Positions 15,801 through 24,208 are shown, counted from the first letter of the stretch. The stretch: DNA of 64,000 nt from Staphylococcus equorum (GCF_001747895.1 NZ_LNNB01000009.1:434001-498000), one strand, 5' to 3'. The notes: generated from the letters alone by a model not told the origin. Made by a program: numbers and translations.

Positions 15801-17919
15801 TAATGATACCAATAATAATTGTTACGGGTCCGCCCATGAAACGTATTGCTAAACCTACTGCCTTCATAATTGGTGGTAGTATTTTCAATACCATTGCTAA
15901 ACGTCTGATAATTGGGAATAAAATTCCAATACCAATACCAACTACTTTAATAATTCCGGATAAGGCTACCGCCGACGCTACAAATTTTGTTATTTGTGGG
16001 TGGGCTTTCATAAACTCGGCTATCATCTTACTTACTTTAACTGCAATGCTTAATACCTTGGCACCAATCGGCGATACTGCTTGTACAAATTGTACAAACA
16101 CATCAACGATATTACCGATTAAATCGCCGACCATCGGGGCATTTTTTCTTATATACGCTAGGAAGTTTTGAAACGATTTATTTTGACTTAATTCAGCCGA
16201 CCAATTTTTAAACTTATTAGTCATACTATCTAAGCCATTTAATACCCAACCTGTTTCACTGCTAAATGCTTTGAATAAATTGATTATGCCATTAAATACA
16301 TTGCCAAATATACTACCTAAAATCGGTAGGTTTGTTTTTGTATAGTTGATAAAGTCTTTAATACCGTTTGCCGTTGATGTACTATTTGCCCAATCTTGGA
16401 AACTTTTAGCCATGTTTTGAAAGCCTTTTGATGCCCATGTAAACAATGGATTGAGTTTGTTAAATAAGGCTACTGCTCCGTCGCCGAAACTACCAATAGC
16501 ATTTAATATATTCTTGAACACTTTCGGTCCAATCTTATTTAAGATACTAAACATTTTTTGGGCGTTCTCGCTGTTCTTAACCCAATCAAGCAACTTATTT
16601 GATGCTTTTGATGTAATACTCGCAATTTCATTTATAGCCGGTGTGAGTTGGTCTAAGGCAAAACTTGCTGTATTAATACCATTTGTCATGGTGTTAAATA
16701 TCTGTGCTTGATTACCTTTAACTAAACTATCAAATTGTGTTTTAATACCGGCTATCGCATCTTGATATTTTTGTGTTTCTGCTGTTGCTTTTAACAACCC
16801 TTCATCAAGCATTGCTAATGCACGTTTTGACATGCCAACCATTGTCATTGCGCCGGCACCAGCTATACCAAATGCACCACCAAGACCAATAGCACCACCA
16901 ACTACGGCTGTTAATGATGAACCAATAGCCATAACACTTGAAACAACGGCGCCCGCAATTGGAATGATTGAAGTTAAACTTGAAAGTACAAGCCCTTTAA
17001 ACATTCCACTCGCTACTTCGCCAACGTTACGCAAGCTAGTACCGATTTTGTTTATAGTTTTAAATGTTTTTGATACATCGTTTCTTACGCCACCGAATGT
17101 ACGTTTAACCGAACCACCAACACTATTGACAACCCTTGTCGTCCTACTGAATTTATCGTTCATAAATACAATATCTTTGTTGAGTGAAGTCATTTCATTT
17201 CGTATTGAGCTAAACGCAATTTTTGCCTTACCCGGTAGCTGTGAAAATGAAATACTTTTAATGTCTTTATTTAATTTCTGCGTCGTTTCGTATGATACGT
17301 AACCAAATTGTTTAAATTCCTTTTCGGCTTGATGCAATGTTGCGTTGATTTCGTGCATACTTTTTGAATATGCTTTGAAATCACTGTCGTTCATTTTCTT
17401 TTGCATATTATATAACGACAATTCAGTGCTATTTAATTTACTTTGTAAGTCTTTAAAACTATATCCAACTGTTTTGAAATCATCGCCTAAAGACTTACCA
17501 AAATTAATTTTGTCAATCTCTGTGAGTTGTGTATCTAACTTGCCAACATCTTTTGACAATGTGTTAAATGCTTTACTTGTCTTGTTAGTCATTTCAGATG
17601 TATCAACTTTAGATATTGACTTTTGCAAATTGGTAAAGGTCTTTTGCGATACACTACCAGTGTCTTCAAATTCTTTTTTAGCACCGTTTAATTCTGATTT
17701 AACATTACTTAAATCTACATCATCGCCCATTTCAGCCATTGATTTATCTACTTTAGAAACTGAATTATTCATCATATCAAAGCGTTTGTTAACGTTCTTT
17801 TCAGTAGACGTTGTTTTGTCGTCAAACTCTCGCATTTTACGTTCCATACGGTCTACGGCTCTTGTAAATTTCGTAACATCAGCATTAAACTTTACATTAA
17901 CTTTATCCATTTCAGCCAT
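12853..17919 (-). CDS. Tape measure protein with M23 peptidase and lytic transglycosylase domains, 1688 aa
   Basis: Sets tail length and probably digests the wall during DNA entry. N-terminal ~300 residues are coiled coil; ~300-350 and ~700-760 contain hydrophobic segments (GLGGAFGIAGAGAMTMVG). Residues ~840-1040 carry four Trp-rich repeats of ~44 aa (KVKQYFTWLW...KNWLVSTWNYIYNK). Residues ~1360-1460 are an M23 domain (HMGIDLNY, YGHLSDL, PHLHYEH). Residues ~1480-1590 are a transglycosylase (QTESGGNAKAIGG, GLVQVKPGTF, GMRYA). SD GGAGG ahead of ATG 17919. Confidence 0.93.
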   Translation of the reverse strand: MAEMDKVNVKFNADVTKFTRAVDRMERKMREFDDKTTSTEKNVNKRFDMMNNSVSKVDKSMAEMGDDVDLSNVKSELNGAKKEFEDTGSVSQKTFTNLQKSISKVDTSEMTNKTSKAFNTLSKDVGKLDTQLTEIDKINFGKSLGDDFKTVGYSFKDLQSKLNSTELSLYNMQKKMNDSDFKAYSKSMHEINATLHQAEKEFKQFGYVSYETTQKLNKDIKSISFSQLPGKAKIAFSSIRNEMTSLNKDIVFMNDKFSRTTRVVNSVGGSVKRTFGGVRNDVSKTFKTINKIGTSLRNVGEVASGMFKGLVLSSLTSIIPIAGAVVSSVMAIGSSLTAVVGGAIGLGGAFGIAGAGAMTMVGMSKRALAMLDEGLLKATAETQKYQDAIAGIKTQFDSLVKGNQAQIFNTMTNGINTASFALDQLTPAINEIASITSKASNKLLDWVKNSENAQKMFSILNKIGPKVFKNILNAIGSFGDGAVALFNKLNPLFTWASKGFQNMAKSFQDWANSTSTANGIKDFINYTKTNLPILGSIFGNVFNGIINLFKAFSSETGWVLNGLDSMTNKFKNWSAELSQNKSFQNFLAYIRKNAPMVGDLIGNIVDVFVQFVQAVSPIGAKVLSIAVKVSKMIAEFMKAHPQITKFVASAVALSGIIKVVGIGIGILFPIIRRLAMVLKILPPIMKAVGLAIRFMGGPVTIIIGIITALVGIFIHLWKTNEGFRNAVIGIWNSIKYWAVTIFTAVKNFLVSIWTKAKNLVMTIIKLWWQNLKANFLFWKTTIAMIFNGIKDFFIWVWNLIKTQIIDRVVQIFNQVKFWFNKIWFNIQVIFAKVKNWLIFIWTTITNRISYYARLIWTKVKQYFTWLWNNTKSIFTTAKNWLVSTWNYIYNKISTFARWIWTKVKQYFTWLWNSAKSIFTSVKNWLVSTWNYIYNKVSSFARNIWSKVKQYFTWLWRNVKSIITTVKNWLVSTWNYISDKVISFARYIWSKVKSAFNSLWGSIKSIFTSVKNFLYDTWRKIRNTVVDFVVDLYDKVSNYFTDLWNTSKRIFNNVFNYLSDIWDTIRNTVVNTVADLWDRVESTFNNMKNGLSNIIDKIKGFIDDMVGSIKDGLNKLIDGINWVGDKLGIDKEIPHLSTGTTHNQQVNRKVKTSSDGALKEGTFATVGDKGRGNGPGGYRNEMIKYPNGKISFTPNRDTNTYLPKGSKVYSGKQTHALLNQSPTNSKLGGDAYPHLNGGTVGNALSWAGDKLGQGYNWTKDKVGKGADWLKDSVGDVMDWVDSPRKLLDKALEGFGVDFGDYSGIVGDFAKGGLNRLKDGAVEKIKGWFAQATAGNSSFLDFSPENLNFPFSPNGRAPGYPFNSPHMGIDLNYVYEKVYSTISGLAKAIPQDGSGFGNHVSIKNGNGLEVIYGHLSDLAFDGNKQVKAGDLLGTSGDTGRSSGPHLHYEHRQDGKPVDPLPWLKSHVGGSGGKWDVKGALKKAGLPTSKDYVSAWQRQIQTESGGNAKAIGGNDGLSDGNAKGLVQVKPGTFDAFQLPGHNNIMNGMDNLIAGMRYASSRYGSSLLDVIGHGHGYADGGIINSPEIAWLAEGGFPESVISHDPANKVKSQAIWKETGDKLGFSTEGETLQRIMQLIEESNETNETIEVNTRNNGNNPIYLDNKKVGKQVADTVKTEIENIERRNKRFNRK

Positions 17920-17959
17920 TCACTTTTTCCCTCCTTTCTTACCACTTATCGTTAAACAC

Positions 17960-18807
17960 CTATGAGTTTTCGATTCGTTTTAACTTTTCGATATCGTCCC
18001 ACTCTAATTCATCGCTCGAACGTGCTTGATTACTACCTTTGTCATTTTGTTGACCGGGTTCAATGTTCTTCATGAATTTTTTGTTAGCTTTGTCTTGGTT
18101 CTTGTCTTGTGGGTTTGCGTGCATACGTGATAGGTGGTTAAGATACAAGCGTTGTTTTTCTCTGTCTGCCTCTTGTTCTAAGGTTTCAAAGTGAATTAAT
18201 AAATAACCTAGTAAATCAACCGCCGGTGCGTCTATGACTTGTTCACGACCACCAACGATTGGACTAAGCGTATATACCAAACTATCTTCAATTGTTATTG
18301 TTTCTTGCTTGTTGTTTGTTTTGCTGTCTTGTTGAAGTTGAGTGCCTTTCCCACTTTATCCATAAGTGATTTAACACGTTTAACAATTTTTTCGATATCG
18401 TTCACTTCAACTACTGCCTCGATAATTTCAAAGAAAGTATCCATATCTTGGTGTTCTAAATAAGCGCTGTCGATACCACTTGCTACACTTGTTAGTTCAA
18501 TTGTTCTTTCCGGTACTTTCTCGATTAGGAAACCTAATGCGTCTAAAACATCGAAAATATTAAAGTCCTCATTACGGATTAAATCTTCAATATCAAAACC
18601 TTCTGTGTATTGTCCGAATAGGTTTGTTACTGTAGCTTGAAACTCTTTGTTGTCTTGCAAGTCTTTTTGAATTGAGTTAATAACTTTTGCAATTGCGCCT
18701 AACTGTCCGGGTCTTACTGGTTTGATTTCGATTGCTTTTGATTGGTCTGTTTCGTGTAGATTGCCTTGTTTGTCTTGGTCGAATAATTTGATATTTACTT
18801 TAGTCAT
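17960..18807 (-). CDS. Tail assembly chaperone G-T fusion made by -1 frameshift, about 282 aa
   Basis: The G frame runs from ATG 18807. At codons 152-154 (GTG GGA AAG) the heptamer GGGAAAG allows a -1 shift, after which the frame is open for 128 codons to 17960 (GTQLQQDSKTNNKQETITIEDSLVYTLSPIVGG...). The T part alone has no ATG start at the junction and lacks its own SD, so it is most simply made by frameshifting, as in lambda gpG-T. The product holds the tape measure during tail assembly. Confidence 0.8.
18295..18807 (-). CDS. Tail assembly chaperone G, 170 aa
   Basis: Unshifted product of the same start (MTKVNIKLFDQDKQG), ending 16 residues after the slippery site. Helical, acidic middle. 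Lies between the major tail protein and tape measure, the conserved position of G-type chaperones. Expected in excess over the G-T fusion. Not part of the virion in other phages. Confidence 0.82.
   Translation of the reverse strand: MTKVNIKLFDQDKQGNLHETDQSKAIEIKPVRPGQLGAIAKVINSIQKDLQDNKEFQATVTNLFGQYTEGFDIEDLIRNEDFNIFDVLDALGFLIEKVPERTIELTSVASGIDSAYLEHQDMDTFFEIIEAVVEVNDIEKIVKRVKSLMDKVGKALNFNKTAKQTTSKKQ
18346..18352 (-). promoter_or_regulatory. -1 frameshift slippery heptamer GGGAAAG
   Basis: Read on minus as G GGA AAG in the G frame, identical to the lambda G/T slippery sequence. The following -1 frame is open into the T part, without a stop. Confidence 0.8.
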
Positions 18808-18862
18808 TTAAAATTCCTCCGATTATTGTTTGTTTTTGCTTAAAATATTGATTTTTTGAAAA

Positions 18863-18891
18863 ATAAAAAAGGTAGCCAATTTGACTACCTT
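18863..18891 (-). terminator. Intrinsic terminator after major tail protein
   Basis: Minus strand AAGGTAG/CTACCTT followed by a T-run, just downstream of the major tail protein stop. It would lower transcription of tail assembly and tape genes relative to the tail tube gene. Confidence 0.7.
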
Positions 18892-18907
18892 GTAACTCTT
18901 GAAACTA

Positions 18908-19855
18908 TTATGAAACTGTAACCGTTACCGTTGCCGTCACGTTGCTACCGTCATTTGCTGTTGCTGTAATTGTCGCCTCGCCTGTTGCTACTGCTGTAAC
19001 TACACCGGCACTATCTACAGTTGCGATTGATTCATCGCTTGATGTGTAAGTTAATGATTTATCAACTGCGCCCGACGGTTGTACAGTTGGTTGTAATGTT
19101 ACGGTTTCACTAACTGCTAACGTTTGTGTCTCGCTATTAAATGCAATGCTAGAAACTAATGTGTTATCTGTGTTTGAAGTGTTGCCATTTAATAAGTCGT
19201 CCCATTTAGGTAAAATACCGTTAGGGTCAAAGTTACCTGTATAGAAATAATTACCTTTACGTTTTGGTGTTGCACCGTCACGTGGATAAGCCACCATTGC
19301 AATTTCTAATGAACCTTGTTCGTTTGCACTTGAAATTTCTAGTTCCCCATTAGACGCCGCCTTATAAATATTTATATCGTTTTCATGTGTACTGTGCGAA
19401 CGTTTATGAATACGTACTGATTTACCACGTTTGCGGTTTGATGCGCCTAATGGTGCGTCTGCTACACCTGTAACTTTTCCATCTTGTTCAACTGTTTCTG
19501 TACCTGCAAGCGCAAGTTTCAACATCTCGATTGTTTGTTGGGCTGCGACAATGTTAACTGTTACGTTATACCCTGTTGAGCGTTGGTCCCATGGACTGTT
19601 ACCATGGTCGGCAATTGTGATATCTTCCATTTCTGGTTCAAATGATACCGAACCACCTTCGGCTTGGAAGTATGATTTTGCGTCGCCGTCTACACCGTCG
19701 AATTTAATAATTTCGTCGCCTTCCCCAATGATAATATCCGATAATCCGAAAATAATTTCATCTTCACCGTTACGTGTAGATTGTGCAAAGTGTTGTAAGT
19801 TTAATTTGATATGGTCGCTTTTATCAGCGAACGGAAATATTTTTTGTTGTGTCAT
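18908..19855 (-). CDS. Major tail (tube) protein with C-terminal Ig-like domain, 315 aa
   Basis: Builds the tail tube. Residues ~1-230 are the tube domain (starts MTQQKIFPFADKSD); the last ~75 (LAVSETVTLQPTVQP, YTSSDESIATVDSAGVVTAV, GEATITATA) are a bacterial Ig-like group 2 (Big_2) fold, which decorates tail surfaces in several phages and may bind cell-surface sugars. Located between tail terminator and chaperone genes, flanked by terminators on both sides. Confidence 0.85.
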   Translation of the reverse strand: MTQQKIFPFADKSDHIKLNLQHFAQSTRNGEDEIIFGLSDIIIGEGDEIIKFDGVDGDAKSYFQAEGGSVSFEPEMEDITIADHGNSPWDQRSTGYNVTVNIVAAQQTIEMLKLALAGTETVEQDGKVTGVADAPLGASNRKRGKSVRIHKRSHSTHENDINIYKAASNGELEISSANEQGSLEIAMVAYPRDGATPKRKGNYFYTGNFDPNGILPKWDDLLNGNTSNTDNTLVSSIAFNSETQTLAVSETVTLQPTVQPSGAVDKSLTYTSSDESIATVDSAGVVTAVATGEATITATANDGSNVTATVTVTVS

Positions 19856-19877
19856 TCCTTTTTCCTCCTTGATTGCA

Positions 19878-19911
19878 TTAAAAAAGCGAACGCTATTTTT
19901 TGCGCTCGCTT
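19878..19911 (-). terminator. Intrinsic terminator upstream of major tail protein
   Basis: Minus AAGCGAGCGC/GCGTTCGCTT then a T-run. It overlaps the last codons of the tail terminator gene and precedes the SD of the major tail protein. Confidence 0.65.
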
Positions 19912-20303
19912 GCTTTCTTGATTTGTGTTTCGAAATTCAAACTATATGACATAATGTTATCTTCATCTACACCCAACCTAGCCGGTAGGTGCAACCCGTC
20001 TATTGAATACACATTGTAATCAACTTCACATGTCTTATAACTAACTGTCATAGTATCGTTTCTATGTTGGTGTAATAACTCGTAAACTTTGATTGCTACA
20101 TCGTTCGCTTTAGAAAAATCAGACGACTTAACAATTATTTGATAACGTGGTCTTATCAATTGCCCTTCATACATACTCGGCGGTTCTCCGGGGTCGCTAT
20201 AAACAACGATTGTATCGTCGTTACGTGTAGTGAAATTCATAGAAATTAACATATCTGTTTGTATGTTCGATTTTAAAAAATTCATTATCGCTTGTTCTAT
20301 CAT
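19893..20303 (-). CDS. Tail terminator / minor capsid-type protein, 136 aa
   Basis: Starts MIEQAIMNFLKSNIQ, with central PGEPPSMYEGQLIRPRYQII, typical of phage tail-completion proteins (phage minor capsid/tail terminator group). It probably caps the tail and forms the joint to the head. Sits between the gp10-like connector and the tube gene. Confidence 0.7.
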   Translation of the reverse strand: MIEQAIMNFLKSNIQTDMLISMNFTTRNDDTIVVYSDPGEPPSMYEGQLIRPRYQIIVKSSDFSKANDVAIKVYELLHQHRNDTMTVSYKTCEVDYNVYSIDGLHLPARLGVDEDNIMSYSLNFETQIKKASERKK

Positions 20304-20305
20304 GT

Positions 20306-20785
20306 TTAACCTCCATAAGTTTCAGTAACGACGTTAGCCAATTGACTGCGCCATCTACTTTGATTAAGTAGTTTTGCATTGGTTAAGAATTTTCTTCCCG
20401 GTTCAAAACTACCTACATTAGGTTTGGCACGTGTTAATTCGCCCCGTCCGTTAATATAATAATCGGTATAGGTAACGCCTCTAGCGTATTTATTGTACAT
20501 ACCTTTTCTTGAAGGTTCTTCGTGTCTACGCAAAGCATAAACTAACGGGGAACCAACAGATAAAGACAATTGACCGTTTGCATATTTTGCACCGGTACTT
20601 TGAATTGATTGTTCTAACTGCCCCGTATCTCGTGGTGCTAATGCTTTCGCATCTGCCTCCACTTGGTAGCCTACTTTATTCGCCTTTTTAATCATATTGG
20701 TAACTAATTTTTTATCAGACGTTTTCATTTTGGCAATAAAATTTTCGGTATCTTGGTTATTGATACCAAAATGTTTATTTGCCAT
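20306..20785 (-). CDS. HK97 gp10-like head-tail protein, 159 aa
   Basis: The segment IKKANKVGYQVEADAKALAPRDTGQLEQSI is the hallmark of HK97-gp10-like putative tail-component proteins. Overlaps the preceding gene by 11 bp. Acts in head-tail joining or tail completion. Confidence 0.8.
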   Translation of the reverse strand: MANKHFGINNQDTENFIAKMKTSDKKLVTNMIKKANKVGYQVEADAKALAPRDTGQLEQSIQSTGAKYANGQLSLSVGSPLVYALRRHEEPSRKGMYNKYARGVTYTDYYINGRGELTRAKPNVGSFEPGRKFLTNAKLLNQSRWRSQLANVVTETYGG

Positions 20786-21119
20786 TGATAATCAACGTTC
20801 TAAAGGTAGTACGACTAGCCGATAAATTAGTAGTTTCCGTATAACTTTTAACGGTACCTGTCTTAACTGTTCCACGTCTTGTCGTGTATTCAACTTCAAT
20901 ACCTGTATCTACGGGTACATCGTGCATTACGTCTACTTCGTCTACTGCATCATCATATACAAAAGTTTTATTCCTTTGTAATTCAGCGTGTTCATTCACA
21001 CGACATTTGAATGTTGATGTATCAGTTAACGGCTGTCCGTAATCGTCGTAACTTTCATTACCGTTTTCATCAAGTATTGGTACCGACATTGTTATGCTTT
21101 GTCGCATTGGTGGAATCAT
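20775..21119 (-). CDS. Head closure / minor capsid protein, 114 aa
   Basis: Starts MIPPMRQSITMSVPILDENG; beta-rich, with the DVPVDTGIEVEYTTRRGTVKTG segment seen in SPP1 gp16-like stoppers. Start overlaps the stop of the adaptor gene (ATGA-type), so translation is coupled. Confidence 0.7.
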   Translation of the reverse strand: MIPPMRQSITMSVPILDENGNESYDDYGQPLTDTSTFKCRVNEHAELQRNKTFVYDDAVDEVDVMHDVPVDTGIEVEYTTRRGTVKTGTVKSYTETTNLSASRTTFRTLIINGK

Positions 21120-21496
21120 ATTAACCTACCTACTCTCATCGTTGTTTTCGGTGTACCGTTTTTCTCGTGTTCCTTTTCAATAATAGAAACAACATTAGGG
21201 CTTAATATTTCGTCTTGTTCTAATACGGCTTTCACATCTTTAACAGTATAATCAGTGATTCCCTGTCTTTTCAACATCGCTATGCCTTCATACTCTGATT
21301 CAACATTGTATAAAGTTTGTAGGGCTACCATACGCTTTGATAAATCTACATTAGGATAGTTTGTTAGGAAATCTTTTATTTGTTCCTGTGCGCTAAATAT
21401 ATGCTTTGTAAGTGCGTCATGTGTTAACTCGTCGAAATAATCCGGTGTAGGTAGTTTTGACAAATAATCTTTAACTTCTTGTTCGTTTACTTCCAT
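21116..21496 (-). CDS. Head-tail adaptor (connector), 126 aa
   Basis: Helical protein (MEVNEQEVKDYLSKLP...), in the position of the gp15/gp6-type adaptor that binds under the portal. No catalytic motif. Function assigned by gene order and size. Confidence 0.65.
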   Translation of the reverse strand: MEVNEQEVKDYLSKLPTPDYFDELTHDALTKHIFSAQEQIKDFLTNYPNVDLSKRMVALQTLYNVESEYEGIAMLKRQGITDYTVKDVKAVLEQDEILSPNVVSIIEKEHEKNGTPKTTMRVGRLI

Positions 21497-21506
21497 ACCT
21501 CACACC

Positions 21507-21794
21507 TCATTTCTCTAATTCTTCTAATGCTTTAACGTAATCTGATTTTTTAGCTTTACGACCAACTTCGATATTATTATCTTTTACTAGTTGCTGTAGC
21601 TCTTTAACTGTCATTGATTCATAGTCAACACCATTTGTATTGTTTGATTCTTTGTTGTCTATTTCTTCGATAACTTCGACCAAATGATTAAGGCGACTAT
21701 ATTCATCATCGTTTAGATAAATATAACCGCCTGTGCTAACTAATGATTTATGATGTGATATTGAGCCTTGTATAACTCTACATTTCTTCATCAT
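21507..21794 (-). CDS. Small protein with C-terminal HeH/SAP-like motif, 95 aa
   Basis: The C-terminal YESMTVKELQQLVKDNNIEV GRKAKKSDYVKALEEL looks like the HeH/LEM-like helix-extension-helix found in small phage proteins next to the capsid gene. The N-terminus is beta-rich. Likely a head-region accessory; DNA binding is possible but unproven. Confidence 0.65.
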   Translation of the reverse strand: MMKKCRVIQGSISHHKSLVSTGGYIYLNDDEYSRLNHLVEVIEEIDNKESNNTNGVDYESMTVKELQQLVKDNNIEVGRKAKKSDYVKALEELEK

Positions 21795-21811
21795 AAAACA
21801 CCTCTAATTAA

Positions 21812-22906
21812 TTATGCTGTTGTTCCGTCGTCTACTGTGCCGTCGCCTGTACTTCCACCGTCTGTAGGTTGTTCGCTACCTGTTGGTGCTACATCTAAGT
21901 AAACTGTACCGTTAACGTTTTTAGTAACTGGCATAACAACTTGTCCGACAATTGTTTTTTCTGTTACTGGGTCTTTATCAATAACAGTGATAACAAATTT
22001 ACCTTTTTCGAAATTGTTTTCAACACTTGGTCCACTCATAGTAGAACCTAATACAGATGAACGTAATACTACTTTATCGTCTGCTAAATGTTCATGTGTT
22101 TCAATCTCGCCAAGTTCGTTTTCAATCGCTGTTTCTGTATCATCAATAACGATTTGTGGTAACTTAACAGAATTTAACAATGCTGTAACGTCATCATCTT
22201 TAACGATGCGTGGACTGTTAGTGTCGTTAAACAATTCTGTTTTGATTTGTCCGGAACCAACTAACTTGTTATAAGTAGTTGAGTTCATGTTAATAACTTC
22301 CGGTTTCTTACGACCATTAGTTTTTTGGAATTGCTTAACGGCGTTTTGCAAGTCTGTAATTGGTGCGCCTTGTTCCGTTCCCCATTCGTTCGCTACTGTA
22401 ATGTTGTTTTCTTTCGGACGGTCTAAGTCGAAAGTTAAACGTGTTTGCGTCATTGGGTCTGCATAATCTACACGACCGTTGTAAGCCATTTGAGAACGGA
22501 TATACTCTACTGTGTCATCAACTGAAACCGATAACTCGTTCGTGTCGATTAAAACACCATCAACGATTTTTTGACGTTCTGAATCATTACGTGGGTTTCT
22601 GTAGTGATACATTTCAATTTCATCTAAGAAATTAGCGTTTTGAATTTTAGTAAGGCTTGCAATTGCTTGTTTGCCTTGTCCTTTGTTTCTAATTGGTGCG
22701 CCTGCTTTAAAGCCTGTAATTGATGCCGACGCATTAATTTGTTGTTCTACAATGTTGTAAACATTTTCGATTTCTTCTACTTCTTCAACCGGGTATGCGC
22801 TCGCTAAAGGGTACTGATTCGGCGTATCTTCCGAACGTAATTTATCAGCCTCTTTAACAAACGATTTTAAACTCGCTTGTTGTAAGCGTTTATCTTCTAA
22901 TACCAT
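21812..22906 (-). CDS. Major capsid protein (gpE-like), 364 aa
   Basis: Starts MVLEDKRLQQASLKSFVKE, SD AAGGAGG. Sequence blocks (GFKAGAPIRNKGQGKQAI, VEYIRSQMAYNGRVDYA, LTFDLDRPKENN) fit the lambda gpE-type major capsid family. Follows scaffold and decoration genes in the expected order. The C-terminus ends in a Gly/Thr/Asp-rich flexible tail (PTDGGSTGDGTVDDGTTA). Confidence 0.85.
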   Translation of the reverse strand: MVLEDKRLQQASLKSFVKEADKLRSEDTPNQYPLASAYPVEEVEEIENVYNIVEQQINASASITGFKAGAPIRNKGQGKQAIASLTKIQNANFLDEIEMYHYRNPRNDSERQKIVDGVLIDTNELSVSVDDTVEYIRSQMAYNGRVDYADPMTQTRLTFDLDRPKENNITVANEWGTEQGAPITDLQNAVKQFQKTNGRKKPEVINMNSTTYNKLVGSGQIKTELFNDTNSPRIVKDDDVTALLNSVKLPQIVIDDTETAIENELGEIETHEHLADDKVVLRSSVLGSTMSGPSVENNFEKGKFVITVIDKDPVTEKTIVGQVVMPVTKNVNGTVYLDVAPTGSEQPTDGGSTGDGTVDDGTTA

Positions 22907-22929
22907 TAATAATCCTCCTTATGATGTGA

Positions 22930-23298
22930 TTAAATATCAAATCTGATATAACCTTGTGTCGCTTTCTTAAAGTTATCTGTAACACCTTTACAACGTGCCT
23001 CAATAACCGATGCGTTACGTACTGCACTAACAATTTCATTTTCATTAGGCTCTACTGTTACATCGTTCGCTGTTAATACTGCACCTTTCATTGATGCCGG
23101 TGTACTTCCTGTTACAAGTTCAAATAAACCTGTTTCTTCATTACGGAAAATAGCCGTACCAATTGGCACTTCTGTTACTTCTGTGAATGTTGAACCATCT
23201 AAAGTAGTATTACCTACTGTATATTCAACGTTCTTGCCATCACGTAAAAACTCAACTGATTTACCAAATGTTTTGTATGTTTTTGGTTTTAAATTCAT
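22930..23298 (-). CDS. Head decoration protein-like, 122 aa
   Basis: A small beta-rich protein between scaffold and capsid with PASMKGAVLTANDVTVEPNE, resembling lambda gpD-type decoration proteins, which stabilise the expanded capsid. Assignment from position and size, moderate. Confidence 0.65.
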   Translation of the reverse strand: MNLKPKTYKTFGKSVEFLRDGKNVEYTVGNTTLDGSTFTEVTEVPIGTAIFRNEETGLFELVTGSTPASMKGAVLTANDVTVEPNENEIVSAVRNASVIEARCKGVTDNFKKATQGYIRFDI

Positions 23299-23301
23299 TG
23301 G

Positions 23302-23952
23302 TTATTCCTCCTTACCTAATAATCTTTGTGCATTATTTTTCCCGATTGCCTCATCACTGTTATCAAAACCGTTATTGCCTTTTTTAGCACCCGGATTATA
23401 ACCACTCGTTTGTGATTGGGCTTGTTGCTGTTGTTGTGAGCCTTGAGCTGGGTCATCAGAATTTGTTGAATCTAGGAATAAGTAAGAATCTGATTCACGT
23501 AACTTTTCCAATTGGTCTTGTAATCCTATAACCTCGTTATCTTCATCATTGAATTTAAGGTTTTCTGATTCAAGTAAAGACCTAACCGCCTTAACGTTAC
23601 GTGCGCCCGAATCACGTAATTTATTTTCTAAACTGTGATTAAAGTTAAGGTCTTTAACTTCTTGTTTGCGCTGTTCTTCTTTATCTTGATTCGCTTGTCG
23701 TAAGTCACTAATTGTTTGTTGCAAATCATCGCCGTTTTTAGCTTTCTCTTGTAAGTCTTTTAACTCATTGTCTTTTTGCTCGTTATCTTCTTTGTAAGAA
23801 TCAACGGTATTTTGCAACTCGTTAAGTTTCGTATCTTTTTGACTTACCTTGTCTTTAAAACCCTGTATTTCTTGACCATGTAGTGACATCACTTTTTCCA
23901 ATGATTCATCATCAATTCCGATGTTTCTTAAATCTTCTCTTGTAAAACTCAT
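23302..23952 (-). CDS. Scaffolding protein (GP20 type), 216 aa
   Basis: Starts MSFTREDLRNIGIDDESLEKV. A long coiled coil (~25-120) and a Gln-rich C-terminal linker ahead of a basic end match phage minor structural GP20/scaffold proteins that guide capsid assembly. First gene after the 24047-24081 terminator. Confidence 0.8.
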   Translation of the reverse strand: MSFTREDLRNIGIDDESLEKVMSLHGQEIQGFKDKVSQKDTKLNELQNTVDSYKEDNEQKDNELKDLQEKAKNGDDLQQTISDLRQANQDKEEQRKQEVKDLNFNHSLENKLRDSGARNVKAVRSLLESENLKFNDEDNEVIGLQDQLEKLRESDSYLFLDSTNSDDPAQGSQQQQQAQSQTSGYNPGAKKGNNGFDNSDEAIGKNNAQRLLGKEE

Positions 23953-24046
23953 TTACAATTCCTCCTTACGTTTTTTTCTACGGTGTTCGACACCGATAGG
24001 ATTAAGCGTTGTATCGTAACGCCTACGAATCATGTATAAAGGGAAC

Positions 24047-24081
24047 AAAAAAGGCACACACCTTTTATTGATGTGTACCTT
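24047..24081 (-). terminator. Strong intrinsic terminator ahead of scaffold gene
   Basis: Minus AAGGTACACATC/GGTGTGTGCCTT, loop AATAAAA, then six T. It separates the terminase-portal-MuF genes from the scaffold-capsid genes. Confidence 0.85.
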
Positions 24082-24139
24082 CAAAATTTATGTTCGCCAA
24101 ATACATGAGGGATATATAATGACCACAACTTTCGTTGCA
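24047..24139 (-). ncRNA. Candidate small RNA in the late operon
   Basis: A minus-strand promoter (TTGCTA 24170-24175, 18 bp, TACAAT 24146-24151) is followed within about 90 nt by a strong terminator (12-bp stem, arms 24051-24062 and 24070-24081, T-run 24047-24052). No convincing ORF lies between. The 17-bp palindrome 24149-24165 occupies the promoter spacer. Predicted from sequence only. Confidence 0.4.
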
Positions 24140-24148
24140 AGTTATATT

Positions 24149-24165
24149 GTACCGGATTACGTTAC
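24149..24165. promoter_or_regulatory. Palindromic operator copy 1
   Basis: GTACCGGATTACGTTAC: near-match to the consensus GTAACGTAWTACGTTAC, lying in the spacer of the promoter at 24146-24175. A further right half-site (ATACGTCAC) follows at about 24186. Confidence 0.6.
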
Positions 24166-24208
24166 TTTATAGCAAACTATGTTATATACGTCACTTGTGC
24201 CACTGTAT

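Noticed and set aside
17345..17965. 206-codon plus-strand frame within the tape measure gene
   Set aside because: It is antisense to a long, clearly coding gene, lacks an SD and has no recognisable domain.
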